DNA of 64,000 nucleotides, taken from Dromaius novaehollandiae (taxonomy: Eukaryota; Chordata; Aves; Casuariiformes; Dromaiidae). The notes under the pieces were generated by a model, which searched no databases, had not been told where the DNA came from, and saw only the letters and a list, made by a program, of their open reading frames with translations. Position numbers and translations under genes: made by a program. The DNA lies in assembly GCF_036370855.1 (NCBI RefSeq), contig NC_088105.1, forward strand, positions 9,801,619 to 9,865,618, in the 5' to 3' direction. Numbering within the stretch: position 1 is the first letter of the stretch; each line of letters starts with the position of its first letter. This document shows positions 1 to 12,600 of the stretch, piece by piece.

Positions 1-2150
1 AAAGCATCAGCAGCCTGGTTGAGCTTCCAGACACTTTGCCAGCAAGGTTTAAAGACTTCCTCGACCAAGCGAAGACAGACATCACCAGCCCCTCCTAGTC
101 TCTCTAGCAATTTTGTGTCCAACTACTGCCACACTGCGTAGTGTAACAGTGTTAGGAAACAACTCACGTGGGCAGGTCATAGAGGAACCACAGAGAAGCA
201 GATCCATTCCTGAGCATAGCCTAGATTAGAGGTATCTTCAGCTGCCCTCTCCCAGTCCCCCAAGGGTCCTCCTTAATACACAGCCACGGCGGAGACACAG
301 CAAGGCTGAGGTGAAGCAGGCAGAGACAGAGCCCTGCACCGGTGGAGCCTGGCACATGCTCACCTCCTCCTGAAAGCGCATCTCATTCAGGAGCATCCCA
401 CGGCTTCCTCTCAGCCTCCCAGCTCAGGGTATTTAACAGAGAGCTCCCCCAGGCAGCAATTACAACACTCCACATAGCAGAGACTTGATCTCAGATTACG
501 GGCCCTAATTGCTGTTATCAGTCAGAGTAACAATTAGTGTCAGGTTAATGCATTTCCAGTGCTCTCAGGAGAGGATGAGGAGGGAAGAGAGAGTCTTAGT
601 TCCAGTTTACCACAGGTTCACTGGAAGGCCGTAAGCAAGCAACTCACAGGCAAACTCCAAAATTGAGATGCCCCTCTCCAGCCACCCAGGCACTCAGTTC
701 CCTCAGGATATTTAGTGTAATTGCACAGGTCTGTGAATCTGCTATTCCCTCTGAAAGGCTGAGCCCCGAGCACCTCAGAAAATCACTCCCAGAGCACGTG
801 TTAGTGCCATGACACGGGGCACCAGGATCCCATGCCTTCACCCTTATCTGAGCAAACTAGCAGGGTTTCTCACATCCCACAGGGCCAGGGGGACTTTGTC
901 CCTCAGCACAGAGATGTTCTCACCACCTCTGAAGCACCCAAAGCAACACAGGAAAAAATGAATTCCTCCCAGCCCAAACAGACAGCTGGCCTACCTCTGC
1001 CTTCCCACAGAAAGGTGCTAATGGAAGACCACTTCTCACCCATAACAAGGCGCCCTCCCCCTTGCAAGAAGCCACAATCACTACTCACAGCCTTTCCTTT
1101 TCAGCTCTTTCCTTGCAGCCTGACACCTGATTCACGTGTACCAGGTGCACACCAGACAAGGCAGATTCAGCCTCCTCACTCTTTCATGACTCTTGATCCC
1201 CACGCCGTTGAGGTACCGACCACATGCAAACACGCAAACATCCAACTCCTGCCTCCCATGCGCGGCTGGACACCGAGCTGCCTCTCCTGCAGGAATCTGC
1301 AGCATGCTCCACTTTGGCAGAGCTTCACTGCCTGACTTCAGACAACCTCAGGGGGATCAGGAGTGGAGTCAGAAACTCCAAAATCTAAGGAGTGATCCCC
1401 AAACCACAAGATTTATTTCTAAAAGTATTTTCCCTGACACTTTAACCCCGTTCTGTTCCTGTGCCAATATGCAGGAGAGTCTCCCCACTTGCTCAGGTAA
1501 AGACTGCATGCCATCCACCTCCCTCACAGAAGAGGTCTGCCATTCATTTCGCCCCCACTCACATCTCCACTCCACTCTGCCTATGCCCTCAGCTCACTTA
1601 CTCTGAACACTGCCTGGTCCCTGCAAGCCAGTGCGCACCCAAGCAATGCATGAATTTAGCATCCCCACCTTGCCAACCGATCTGCCTTTGCCAGACCTGT
1701 TCCACCACTGCAAACTTACACAAGTGAGAAATCTCCTTAAGTAGATTATCTTCCTCCAAAAAAGAAACTGCCAAAGCACCAGGACAGACGCCACATTCAA
1801 TCTCAGAAAAGTAGGAAGTTTAAAGCTCAATCTGAGAGTTTCAGTCACTGCTCAGACTGCTTAAACCAACCCAGAAGACTGGAGGAGGGCAAAAGCCCTT
1901 ACCCCACACTGACCCCACACAGGACTGCCCACAAGCACTGGTGCCAGCAGTGTCCCAGACGTGGGAAAGAGGGGGAGGAAGATGTATCAATGCAGGCCAC
2001 AGTGTATCAGAGGTACCAGGAGATGCCCAGCAGGGCTGCAGCCCCAGCACAGCTCAGAGAGCCTGATACACGTGGCCCTCATCTCTCTCCATAGGCCCCA
2101 AGGGGGGAAAAACTACCCCAGGCCTAGGAATCCCAGCCCCAGGAGGTTCG
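1..2150. other. Intergenic DNA beyond the SEC16B 3' end
   Basis: I see no exon of a known family here on either strand. The open frames are short, lack recognisable domains and are not joined by convincing splice sites. The part around 500-565 is AT-rich with several TAAT-type homeodomain cores, unlike its GC-richer surroundings, and could be a regulatory element. A TTTATT at about 1412 would be AATAAA on the minus strand, but it lies about 2.2 kb past the SEC16B stop and beyond a CpG island, so it is an unlikely SEC16B poly(A) signal. Confidence 0.5.
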
Positions 2151-3200
2151 CTTGGGCGGTCTGACGCTACGTGCTTGCACTGCCCACCTGCGCGGGGCCA
2201 CGCAGAGGTCAGACTTACCACAGCGCAGACATCCCGGGCCGCCGCGGCTCACTTCTACCCGCGCAGCCCTGTCGGGTGAGACCTGGAGGCATCACGGCCC
2301 TGGAAAGACGGAGAGCCAGGCTGGCCGCGCCGAGCACCCAGAGCGCACGTTTGTGGTGCCGTGGCGGCCCAGCTAGACCCGTTGACCTCGCACCACCTTA
2401 ACGTTCAAGAGGACACACAAACAGCCCCACAGCGGCGGAGGCCTGGCAGCAGGGCCCTGCACAGCCCCCGGACACCCCGGCGTTCTCCCGCCGCCCAGCC
2501 CGCCGCGACGGCGCTGCCGCCCCGGGGCAGACCGGCACCGCCAGCCCTCACGGCTGACAGCTGCCGCCAGCCACCCGCACAGCGGCAGTCCCCGCCGCGG
2601 GCAGCTCCACCCGCTGCCCGGCTCTGAGAGCCGGGGGGGGCTCCGCGAAGCCCCCCCCAGCCCCAACCGTCGCAGCGGGCCGCCCCCACCCCCCACCCCG
2701 GCACGCGGCTCCTGCGCGGCGCGCGCCGCCGCCAACGGCCGCGCGGGGGGCGGGGAGGGGGCGGGCCGTCATTAGCATGAACGGCGCGGGGCGCGCTGGG
2801 AGGCGCCGGCCGCTCGCCCTGAGCTGGGAGGCGGGCAGGCGGCGCAGCGGCATATAGCGGGCGGGCGAGAAGAGACGCCGTCCGGGGGAAGCTCACCGCC
2901 GAGGCCACGCACCGGGTGCGCGTCACCCCGCCGCGCCTCGGGGAAGGTCTGAGGGAGGGGCCGGGGCGGCCCCAGCAGGGCCCCGCCCGCGCGGGCGGGT
3001 GAGCCACCAGACAGGGGGGGCGCCGCGGCGGCCGGCCCGGGCAGGAGAAGCCGTGGGCGGCGGCGCGGCCCGCCCGTCCCGGCGGATGCTCATGGCGCCG
3101 CGGCGCTTTGAGACAGACTCACGGCCGGCACTGCTGAGTCCAATGGGTGAGGTGGGGCACCGCCCCACAACCCAATTCAGACTACTCTCCCCCGGACATT
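2150..3200. promoter_or_regulatory. Orphan CpG island, possible promoter
   Basis: This stretch is very rich in G+C and CpG and sits just past the end of SEC16B, where no promoter of a gene known to me is expected. Seen on the plus strand: an octamer-like ATTAGCAT at about 2772, a TATA-like CATATAGC at about 2851 and a GGGTGAGC splice-donor-like site at about 2997. Open frames cross the island on both strands, but such frames are expected by chance in CpG-rich DNA and none resembles a known protein. It could start a plus-strand transcript antisense to SEC16B, a minus-strand gene leaving the window on the left, or be an unmethylated regulatory island. Confidence 0.6.
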
Positions 3201-3291
3201 TTTCTGTGCCAACCCCCTAAAAGGAAAATGAAAGCACATCATTTTTCATTTTCCCCTCAGCTTTCCTTACGCCTGCAGTAACGTCCCACCT

Positions 3292-3297
3292 TTTATG
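3292..3297 (-). terminator. SEC16B: Candidate variant poly(A) signal for SEC16B
   Basis: The minus strand reads CATAAA here, a one-base variant of AATAAA, about 340 nt after the SEC16B stop codon and just before the orphan CpG island. I saw no canonical AATAAA or ATTAAA between the stop and the island. This is a weak call based on position. Confidence 0.25.
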
Positions 3298-3632
3298 AAA
3301 TTAGGGCGCTCTGAGCCCTCCAAGCACGAGGCGCAGCAGCAGTGGGGGCAGTAAGCCCCGCTTCCCCCCACACGCTCTCAGACTTCGCACCACTCGCTAC
3401 AGCTTAGCAATCTGACACAACACCGGTTTCCACAGTGCTTTCTTGTATTTTTCCACCAAAAGGGAAATAATCTTCCCACGGCACGGGGAGGGGAAACGCA
3501 CGCCCCGAGGCGGCAGGCAGGCCGGGCTCCACCCGAGCGTGTCTTCAGCATGGCGAGGTCCTCCCGACAGCGATGGTGGAGGCACTGGTCCAGTGAAGCC
3601 CGGCCCGGGGAGCCTGCAGCCCCTCTCCCCCC

Positions 3633-3698
3633 TCACAGCGGGTTGGGGTACCGCCGCTGGGACAGCAGCCGGGGCTGGCTGGGCCTGGCAGCAGCGAG
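3633..3698 (-). CDS. SEC16B: SEC16B coding exon 25 (stop codon)
   Basis: The last coding exon starts after CTCCAG|CTCGCT and ends SQRRYPNPL with TGA at 3635-3633. The human protein ends AQRRYPTQPC, so the C-terminus is complete. Confidence 0.96.
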   Translation of the reverse strand, partial: LAAARPSQPRLLSQRRYPNPL

Positions 3699-6600
3699 CT
3701 GGAGAGCACAGAAACACCTTGAGAACATGGAGGCATCCTTGGGACGCGTCCCCCGAGCTGCCCGGCCTCCCCTCGTACCGCTGGCGTCGCCCCGAAACCC
3801 AGGGCACCCCGCCTGGGAGGACGCTCTCACCTGAGGGACCTGGACGGGGTTGAAGAGGGGGACGGCCCCCGCCGGCGGGGGAGGCAGGCGGCTGCCGGGG
3901 CCCCACGGGGGTTCGTGGGAGCCCTCCTGGAAGAGCGGATGGAGAGAAACTGAGCGGCCGCCCCCGGTTTCGGAGTGGAGGGGGGTCTCCTGGCCTCCCC
4001 CCACACACACTGCTCTGCCCCACATGCTAAGGGCTCTCCACCAGCACAAGATCGGGAGGACGTCTCCTGTGCTCCCCCTGACCGGGCAGAAGGAGCCGAA
4101 CGCGGGAGCTGCATCCTTGGCGTGGAGCCTCCAAGGGGCAATGAGCTGCAAACGGCGATCGAGGTGCTTTCCCCCCGCCAGGGTTAGGCCGTGGGGATGC
4201 TGTGCTGTCTGTTAACACCGCTAAGTTCACAATAAGGCACAGATAAGGCAAGAGGGTCACTCTCCTCTACCCACCGCCTGTATTCATGAATTTCGTACAA
4301 ACAGAGCAACGTTAAGGCCTTTGTCCCCTTGGCAAATTTGGAAAAATAGGCCTACAGGTTTGAAGACGTTATGGAGACAGAGGAGCGTTGCTGGTTATGG
4401 CTTTGCTCTGAGAAAAGATGACAAAAAGGCACAGACACACACATGCGCACACACACAAGCCACCCTCACCTGCTCTCCGGCCTCGGGAAAGGCTGCCAGC
4501 TCCCCGCCGTCCATGCCCCACGAGCCTTTCGTTTCAACGGACACTGGGGTAACAACAAGGATGTCGGCATCATGTTTCATTCATTCCGGGCTGTGCAACC
4601 CTCGAAATACAGGGGAGCAGCTTCTGAAAGGCCGAGGGTGAGCGGCGGAGAGGCCGTCTTTGCCACACTTACCTGGGTTTCTGGAGGAAGGGCTGGGCGC
4701 GGCGGGAGACGGGCCCCCAGGAGGCTGAGCTGAAGGGCTTGTCCCCGCCGTCGGAAGAGGAGAAGCAGGGGGGGATGGCGAAGGCCGTTCCTGAGGAGGA
4801 AACCACATCCACTGATTTAGAGCGAAAGGGCCTTGCACGGTGGAAAGGGAACGGGCTCCACCACGGAGGGGGTAAAGTATTTCTATTGGGGTACTGCAGC
4901 CTGATCTCCCCTGTCCACGGTAACCCGAGAGCTGCGCACACACAAGCTCAGGGCAAGCGGTCCCACAGCTAGCCCCACGTCCCAAACCTGAACTACCGGA
5001 GGAGCTCAGAAGTAGGCAAGAAGCTGGATACCAAGCCTGTTGTCCTAATGCCGCGCAGGGGGCCAACTGGGCTAGCTGTATCCCTTGACTCCTTGTCTCT
5101 TATTGTTATGGGAAGAATGTCCCCAAATCTCCTGCTATGGGACTGCAGGTCATTCCGAATGAGGAGGAGACTTCCCCAGTAGAGATCGCTCCAGGACCTC
5201 CTTGCCTCCAAACCAATGGTCCTGGCCACAAATACGTGATGTGCATGTATCTGCTTGTCCCGAGGAGGATGTGGCCAGGATTTGGGGTAATTGCATACGG
5301 TTGCTCTCCATCTCTGCTGCATTTCCAATTAAAGAAGTTATTCTTCACTTCAGCTCCTAAAAACTACTGGAGCATTGCCATTTGCTGCTAACAGCTGCTG
5401 CTTTCCACTTCAGCGGAGGGCAAGTGATCCCTGCAGAGCTTGCCGAGTGCTTTGAGAATCTTCCAGATCAAAGATGCTTTATAAATACACAGTTATTATT
5501 AATAAAGAATTCACTTCCAGGCTAAAAGGGCTCCCAGTCTCCCTTGTCAGCCCGTCCCTGCACAGGGCGGCACACAGCAGGCCTGCTACAGAAGTGAAAA
5601 TCTGTCCAGTGGGCGCAGCTGAGTCATGCGTGCGAGGAGAAGGGAGGGGAGCTATAGCAGGTGAAGGCAGAGTTACACTATCTGTTTTCTTAGGTGTCCC
5701 CTGGGGTATCACCCTGGGATGGGACAGCCTTCATTAGTCATCTTGTTACCTGAGATCCCAGCGTGTCGGATGTGGCTTTGGGAGAGGCTTTCTTGGGGGG
5801 CTTCGACCGAAACCAGCCGAACCATCTGAATCCCGAGCTCTGGAAAATATAGATTTTCATAGTCAGAAGGAAACCAGTAGGAAAACAGTGATAAATTAGA
5901 GATACCATAGCCCATGAGAGCCTGGCACCCATCCTCGCTCCTGCTCGCTGAGCCCCAGGCACAGTGGAGAGGAGAGCGAGCGCATGCTACTAGGCTCAGA
6001 GCAAGGATGGGGGTCTTGTTGCTCATCCCGCACACCTGCACCACCAAGGGAAGGGCACCCGGAGCAGGGAAGCAGCGCAGCTAGGGCCGGGAGGAGTCCC
6101 ACCAAGCCAGGCACAACCGCAGCACCTCGGGAGCTGGCACGCCATTTTGTGTGGGGCACAGCTGGACAACAGCAGTCAGGGACAGCACTGGGTGGTTACG
6201 CGAGGCAGGCCAGGATGGAGGTACAACAGTTCAGCCTCAGGAACAGCAGGATTCAGGACAAGCTAAGAGCACCTGTCTTTACATCAGCTGCAGAGTACTC
6301 ACCTCAACTTCATCTGGCTTCTCCTCCTCCGTCGATGACTGCTCTTCGGTGACATCCTCAGCCACGCTTTCCAAGCACGGCTGAATGTCTTCTTCCAGGG
6401 AGATGGTAGAGCTCTCTGAGACTGTTCGGGCCCTTGTATTTAACTCATGCTGGTGTCAGAGATAAGAGTTATAACAATCATAAAGAAGCAAACAAGAAAA
6501 CCAGGCAGATAGGGATTTACAGACAACGGTGAGGAGCCATCCGGAAAGACAGTGGCAGTCAGGCTAACATGGGCCAGGTCCTTTCAGGACCTGAGCTCTC

Positions 6601-9600
6601 TAGAAAGGCCTGAGCTCAGTTTCCTTCCTGCCAGACCTCTCCTGTAGATCCTGTTCTCTCCTGTAGACCTGCATCAAGCAGACCTACAAAGAGGAGAGCA
6701 GGACCATCATAAAGCTAGTTACACTGCCTCAACATTCATGAACCGTCTGCACTGAACATGATTAGAGTGGCTCAGGGACTCCTTTAATTCATGCTCAATG
6801 GATAAGATCCCTAGGGAACTATTGTATCCTGATGCAGCAGACAGGGAAGTGTTAACACAGCAGCTGGCTGGGCCACGCCGAGCCTCTAAGAGCTCCCTGG
6901 CCGCCAGCGGGGATCATCAGTCCCATTAAAGACATGCGAGAACACAAAGAGAAACTGGGTTTTGGTTCCAAGGAAACGTAAGTAACACCAGGCTGAGCCT
7001 ACCAGTCTCGACTCACCCATGGCCACAGCAAGAGGGCAGAAACCTGCACACAACACAGCCTTTGGAAATAAACTCTTTCCTGACAGACAATGTCAAGAAA
7101 TGGTCTCCTTTAGAGGATGCCTGGAGACCAGGGGTGCCAGGGTCCAGCACAGAGAATTGTGTGAAGTTGACTGTCGCGGGTGGACATAACCAGCACCAAC
7201 CTAAAGAATCACTCCACCAGGACCCCCTCTCCGGCAGCTGTGCCCCCCACTCCAGTGCAGGAGGCTGCAGAGCAGGGGCCTGAAGCAAGGTGCAGTCAGC
7301 AATTTAGGGCAGTCAGGTGCAGCCAGGTGCCCCACTGAGCTGGGAGGGGGGTGGAAGGATCTGAGAGAGCTACCGTATCACATCAGGTCTCTGTGAGGGA
7401 ACGGATAGCATCATGACATGGCATTTCATGCAAGTTAAGGACGTGGAAGGAGATAAACCAGTGAGAGTCCTCCAGGTCTGCCCAGGCCACTAAGCAATAC
7501 GGTCTATCTGACCTCTCTGGACAAGCCACCTGCATCCTTCTCCATCTCACCTGCACTCCTGCAGTAGTCTGCTGTACCCCATGGGGCAGTGGGGGGCCTT
7601 GAGGCTCCCTGGCATCTCCTAAGGAGCAGAGAGAAGGGCACAGTCAAGATACATTGCTGGGAGCAACTTTCCTACAGGTAAGTATTTTTGCACCTACTAG
7701 AGGTATTTATAATGTTGCCATCATTACAGAATCCAGGCAGCAACTCAGCTGGCTTCTCTGCTGCAAGATGCTTCAGCTCACATTAGAGGCCAAATCAATC
7801 TAGGCACATGCCGATGTGCTCTGCAAGAAGCTGGATGTGCAGCCAGAAACCAGTCTGGATCCCAGGAACAGCCAGACCTGCTCCAGCCAGACACAGTAAT
7901 CAGCTGCTTTTCCATAACAAGACCAAAAACACTAACATCAGGACACCCTCTTTCCTCCTCTATTTCTTATACTGCTGAAACAGGCCACATACCCCCAAGC
8001 AACTCATCTTCTGTGTCACATCACTACCCCAGCGTAAGGCTACGTGGCCAAGAGTCCTTCCTCGATAGATGCAAAAATCCAGGCCTGTAACTGTATTGGC
8101 ATCAAGGAGGGAATAAGCCAGAAGGTTGCACCAGCATCTCTCAGACAAAAATCTGGTTTGTGCTGTTGAATTTGAAGCTCTTCTTCCCACCCAGCAGGGA
8201 AGCAGTACAGCTGCCAACCCTAGAGTTTCTTGTCCCTTTCTGCTTTGGGCAAGGTCTTGTAAAAATTAAGAATCAGCTGCCCAGGGTTGCCAATCCTGGT
8301 GGGAAGTGATTTGTGTACAGGAGGCATCTGGATCAACATGATGCCAAGTCCGAGACAGTATTGGAGTGCTTTTCTCAGGGAAACAAGGCACTAAGGTGAA
8401 GTCGGTGCCAGTAGGGCGTGTTGTTCAAAACGCTGGATGCGATGCTGGCCTCAGGAGAGCGGATGTGCAAGGATTCCTCACAGGCAGGCACGCTTCCCCA
8501 GGGGAGATCCCATGCAATTGTTACGAACTGGGTACAGGCGCTTTTGTAGAAAAACAAGGAAGAACAGGTGTTTTCCAGACCTATCTCAGCTCATTTATTC
8601 CCATGAATGCAAAAGAAGCCCAAAACATAGCCAACATCTACCTAGACCTACCCTCATAGGAATGCGCCAGGCAGGCTGATCTGAACCAAATACACGCTTC
8701 ACTTACACCATCCTTCCTCTGCTCCATGCACATGCAAGCATACACTCACTCTCTGCTGAATTCTCCTCCTATACATCAGAGAGAGCTTCCAGGGAAGCAC
8801 CAGCATGCTTACCTGGTGCCTGGACCTGCAGAGAATGGTTATAGCAAGCTCCTCCTGGAAAGACAGTTGTTCCTAGGCTGAGCACTGCTGTCTGGTGCTC
8901 TGGCCTGATACTGGGTGGCAGCGATGTTACGACCTGGTCAGATGCTGCTGCCGGAGGAGGTGCCAAGGGCCGGAGAAACGAGTCTTCCTGGGAGCTTGTT
9001 CCCTGCAGCAGCAGGGGTGTGCTCTGCTGGTGCCACTGGTCATACTGGTAGCCCTTGCTCAGGGCAAACTCATGGCCAAATTCTCCATCTGGAAAACACA
9101 CCTCAGGAATTTACACCAGTATTTACAATTTTATTGCACTGTTGCATAGAATTTTCTCTTTTTTCATTATACGTCAATAGGAGGTGAGGAGAGATCCCAG
9201 TGGAACATGCGTGGGTGAGGAAGGAGGTATGGTACAGCACGATAGCAAGGACCTTTTAGATGCTTCAAGAAAGGTGGGTTGTGAAAGATAGGGAAAAATC
9301 TCTCGGGAACATGCCTGAGGATGCAAACAAGAACTCAGAATGGGAACATTATGGAAGCAGAGACCAAAAGAGAAAGCAACATGTGCCTAGCAGTTCAAAG
9401 GATCCCAGAGCCTCCAACCTTTTCTTTCACTCCTACCCCATGCCCTGAGCAGGAAACAAAATTCTCTGATTCTGAGGTGCATCTGTTAAGCTCTAGCCTT
9501 CATTCCTGCTCCACTGCAACGCACACTGTTGAGTTTCTTGCTTTAGGCGGATTTGTTCTGTTTTTTCTGTTTGAAAGGCAGGTTGAGCAAGTGGCAAGGG

Positions 9601-12600
9601 TTTGTTTTATTCAGCAAATGCACTTGTTGCTCTGTCTGGCATTAGACATGATGCAGCGCACTGCTGTCGGTCCCAGGGAGGGATGCGCCAAGGCGTGCAT
9701 GCTGGTTCCTATTGGCTGCTTGTTCCAGTTCTGGGGCTGGCCTCCAAGACAGAAACATGCTCTGCAGAGATAAGTTTCAGCCCTGCTGCTGACTGCTGTC
9801 TTCAGCCAGGATCCAGCCCCTTCAAGTCTAAGTTGGCCTGGGGACTGACTATGGGGCCTTTTGAAAAGGATGCTACAAATCTGTGTGCCTGCTAGCATCA
9901 CTTCTATCCTGCTAAGGGAGAGCTTCAGCTACTGCTTTTTCATCTGTAAGCCACTCCCATAAAGTCCTGGAGATGTCTTTGCAGTGTCAGGGGGATCCTG
10001 TGAGGAGAAAGATGGACAGAGCCACCTGACTCCTGGAACTGCTGCCACTTTCTCCACACTGCCTGACAAGTTCATCCAGTAAGCGTGCACAGATGCTGGG
10101 GAAAGCCAGGGAGAAAGCCTTTTGCTTGAAGAACCATGAGGTTCCCATGACAGCATTGGTCCCATCTTGGTCTTTGGCAGGACCCTCTTCAGTTTCCCCA
10201 CTGACCTCCCCAAACTAAATTTGTAAGAGGTGGTCAGCCCGGAGCAGGGCCACTGGGGGCTAATCCCAGGGGTCCAAACAAAGTTGATTCAGCTTTTGTC
10301 TTTCTGAGATGGATGAGCTCAGCCTCAAGCCAGCTTTCCCTGCACACAAGTCCCTCAGATGAGAGATTAAAAGTCAACGTCCAGTGTGGCTGGTGGCTCT
10401 GAACAGCCTTCTCAATGAATGAAAGCACCAAACGTAAGGAAAGCAGGTGAGCTGCTGGTCACTGGGTACACATGGAGCAGTCCTGGCCTCTCTGAGAAGC
10501 CTTCCCATCATACGTGCAATTTTTTTTTTTTTTTCAAAGAAGGATAATTGTAGTTCCAGTGCTCAGCCCTGATAGAAGCAGAAAGAAATCAGGATTGATT
10601 ATACTTTTTACTGCCTGGGAGAGCTCCTTGAAGAGGAATTTGGCAGTATCAGAGAAAGGTGATAGGAAGAAACAGCTTGGAGAAGTTTGCTATGTTTTAT
10701 CCTATCTAGATCGGCCTTCGTTCTCCATCCATCAGCGCTGGCAATTCTACCTCCGCTCCTCTGCTGCACGGCGCCAGAAAACTGGGTATAAGCAGGCAGC
10801 AAGGAGCAAAAGGCTGTGCCAGGGCCAGCCTACTGACAGAGGAGGCTATTAAGCAATGCTGATGAGTCACAAGGTCCTTGACTTCTCCTCTACAGGACTG
10901 CCTGATTGATGTATTGTCCAGATAGGAACTGAAAAGCTCTCTAGCCTCTATCTCGAAGCCATCCAAGGATGCCTGCATCCTCCATCTTGATGGAGGCACC
11001 TGAAGACTATGTCAAGGATGTGATCTTCTGGATGGCCCAGTGCTAGAGGGGACTCTCAGGGTCCCAGAGAGGCAGAACAAAGATGAACCTGGGGGGGAGG
11101 GGTGAATGTTGGGGCTTAATCAATATGCATGCTGAAATATGGCATGCAGAAGGACAAGTTCTTTCCTGAATCTTTCAGTCTGTGAGCGAGTATAAAATCC
11201 TATTAGTTCAGCTCCACTTTGTGTCCTTGGAGGACCATCTAGGAATGAGGCCATCTCCCCTGAGGATCCCTGGAGCTGGAGGCTTGGCGAGGAGACACAG
11301 GCTTTGTCCAGCTGGCTGCCTGCCAGACCAGTGCTGTGACCCCCCCTTCTTCTTCCATGGGGCCCACAGAGACTCCTGAAGCTGCATTAATTAGGCCCAA
11401 TTATTCAAGCAGACTTTGTTCCTCCATAGAGAGAGAAAGAGCCTAACTGGACTGAACGTCCCCTGCTACCTTCCGTGCGTCTTGGCTGATTGCCCTTGTA
11501 TTCACCAGGCTTCCAGGACACACAGGGGTTTTGCAGAGAAAAGAGGAAGAACCAGCCAATTCCCTGTCACTAGTGTCCCCCCCCCCCCCCCCCGAAGACG
11601 ACTGCGTTGCTCTAGCTTTGTTCCCTTCCCCTTTTCCCAGCAGAAGGAAGCCAATGAGTGATACCAGCTTCTCTTAGGGAAATGGGAGGGGAAGGAGTCT
11701 CTAGAGCCAGGCCTTCGAGGAGAAGAAAGGACGCACAGTCCATGCAAGAGCATACTAGAAGGCTTCCCGGCATGGCTCTGGGTCTTCCCAGCTGCCCTGG
11801 GAGAGGACACCGGGGTTGGTGGGCAGCCTGTCCCTGGCAGACCCCCTTGCCAGAGGAACGCTCCTCAGCGGGAATCAGGCTGCATGTGCTGATTCCTGTG
11901 CTTTGGAGAGGTGTAAGGGGCAGAGACAGCTGTCGAGAAATGCCGGTTGGCTCTGAAAAGCCGTTCACATAGACAGAGGGTTGGGACCAGCCTCTCTCGG
12001 TCGGTTGGCAATATAGCTGCACGTGCAGTGTGCGTGGAGAAGCCCGTTACGGGGACGTACAATGCACTGCTCCATTTCTTTACCTGTGGCTGATCCGCTG
12101 GCCCTGGAAAGCTCTGGCTCACCTGATGCCAGCTCAGGAGGGAGGTCTTCTTCCATCTGCAAGGAGGCAGAAAACAGAGGTGACAAAACAGAAGGAAAAC
12201 CGGACAGCCCAGGAAGGCAGGAGAGACTAAAGCAAGCACAAAGCCAGGGTAAGGCAGAGCCGCGTGCTGGCAAGCTCCGCCTTGCCACTCCTCCACTGGC
12301 TGTAGGAGCCCAAGTGGCAGGAGGAGTCTGCACATCAGCATCAGCTCCTCAGCCACCCCAAGCACAGAGTGAGACCGTGGTGGGACAGACCCCACAGGAT
12401 GGATCAAGCTCCTTGAAACCAAGAGGAGCACAACAAGCCCAGGGCCACGGGTTCCACTGGCGCCAGTGCAATTACAGCTCATTCGCAGCAAGACAAATGG
12501 GACTGCAGCGTGACCACCACTGTGCCGAGAGCAGGCAGAATGGGAAGCCAGAGAGAAAAAGGGGGGACGAGAACAAATGCAGACACGAAATGTGAATGAA

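Noticed and set aside
2373-3007. Minus-strand ORFs of 120 and 200 codons in the orphan CpG island
   Set aside because: Composition alone explains their openness, and no known domain is visible. A coding first exon remains possible but unsupported.
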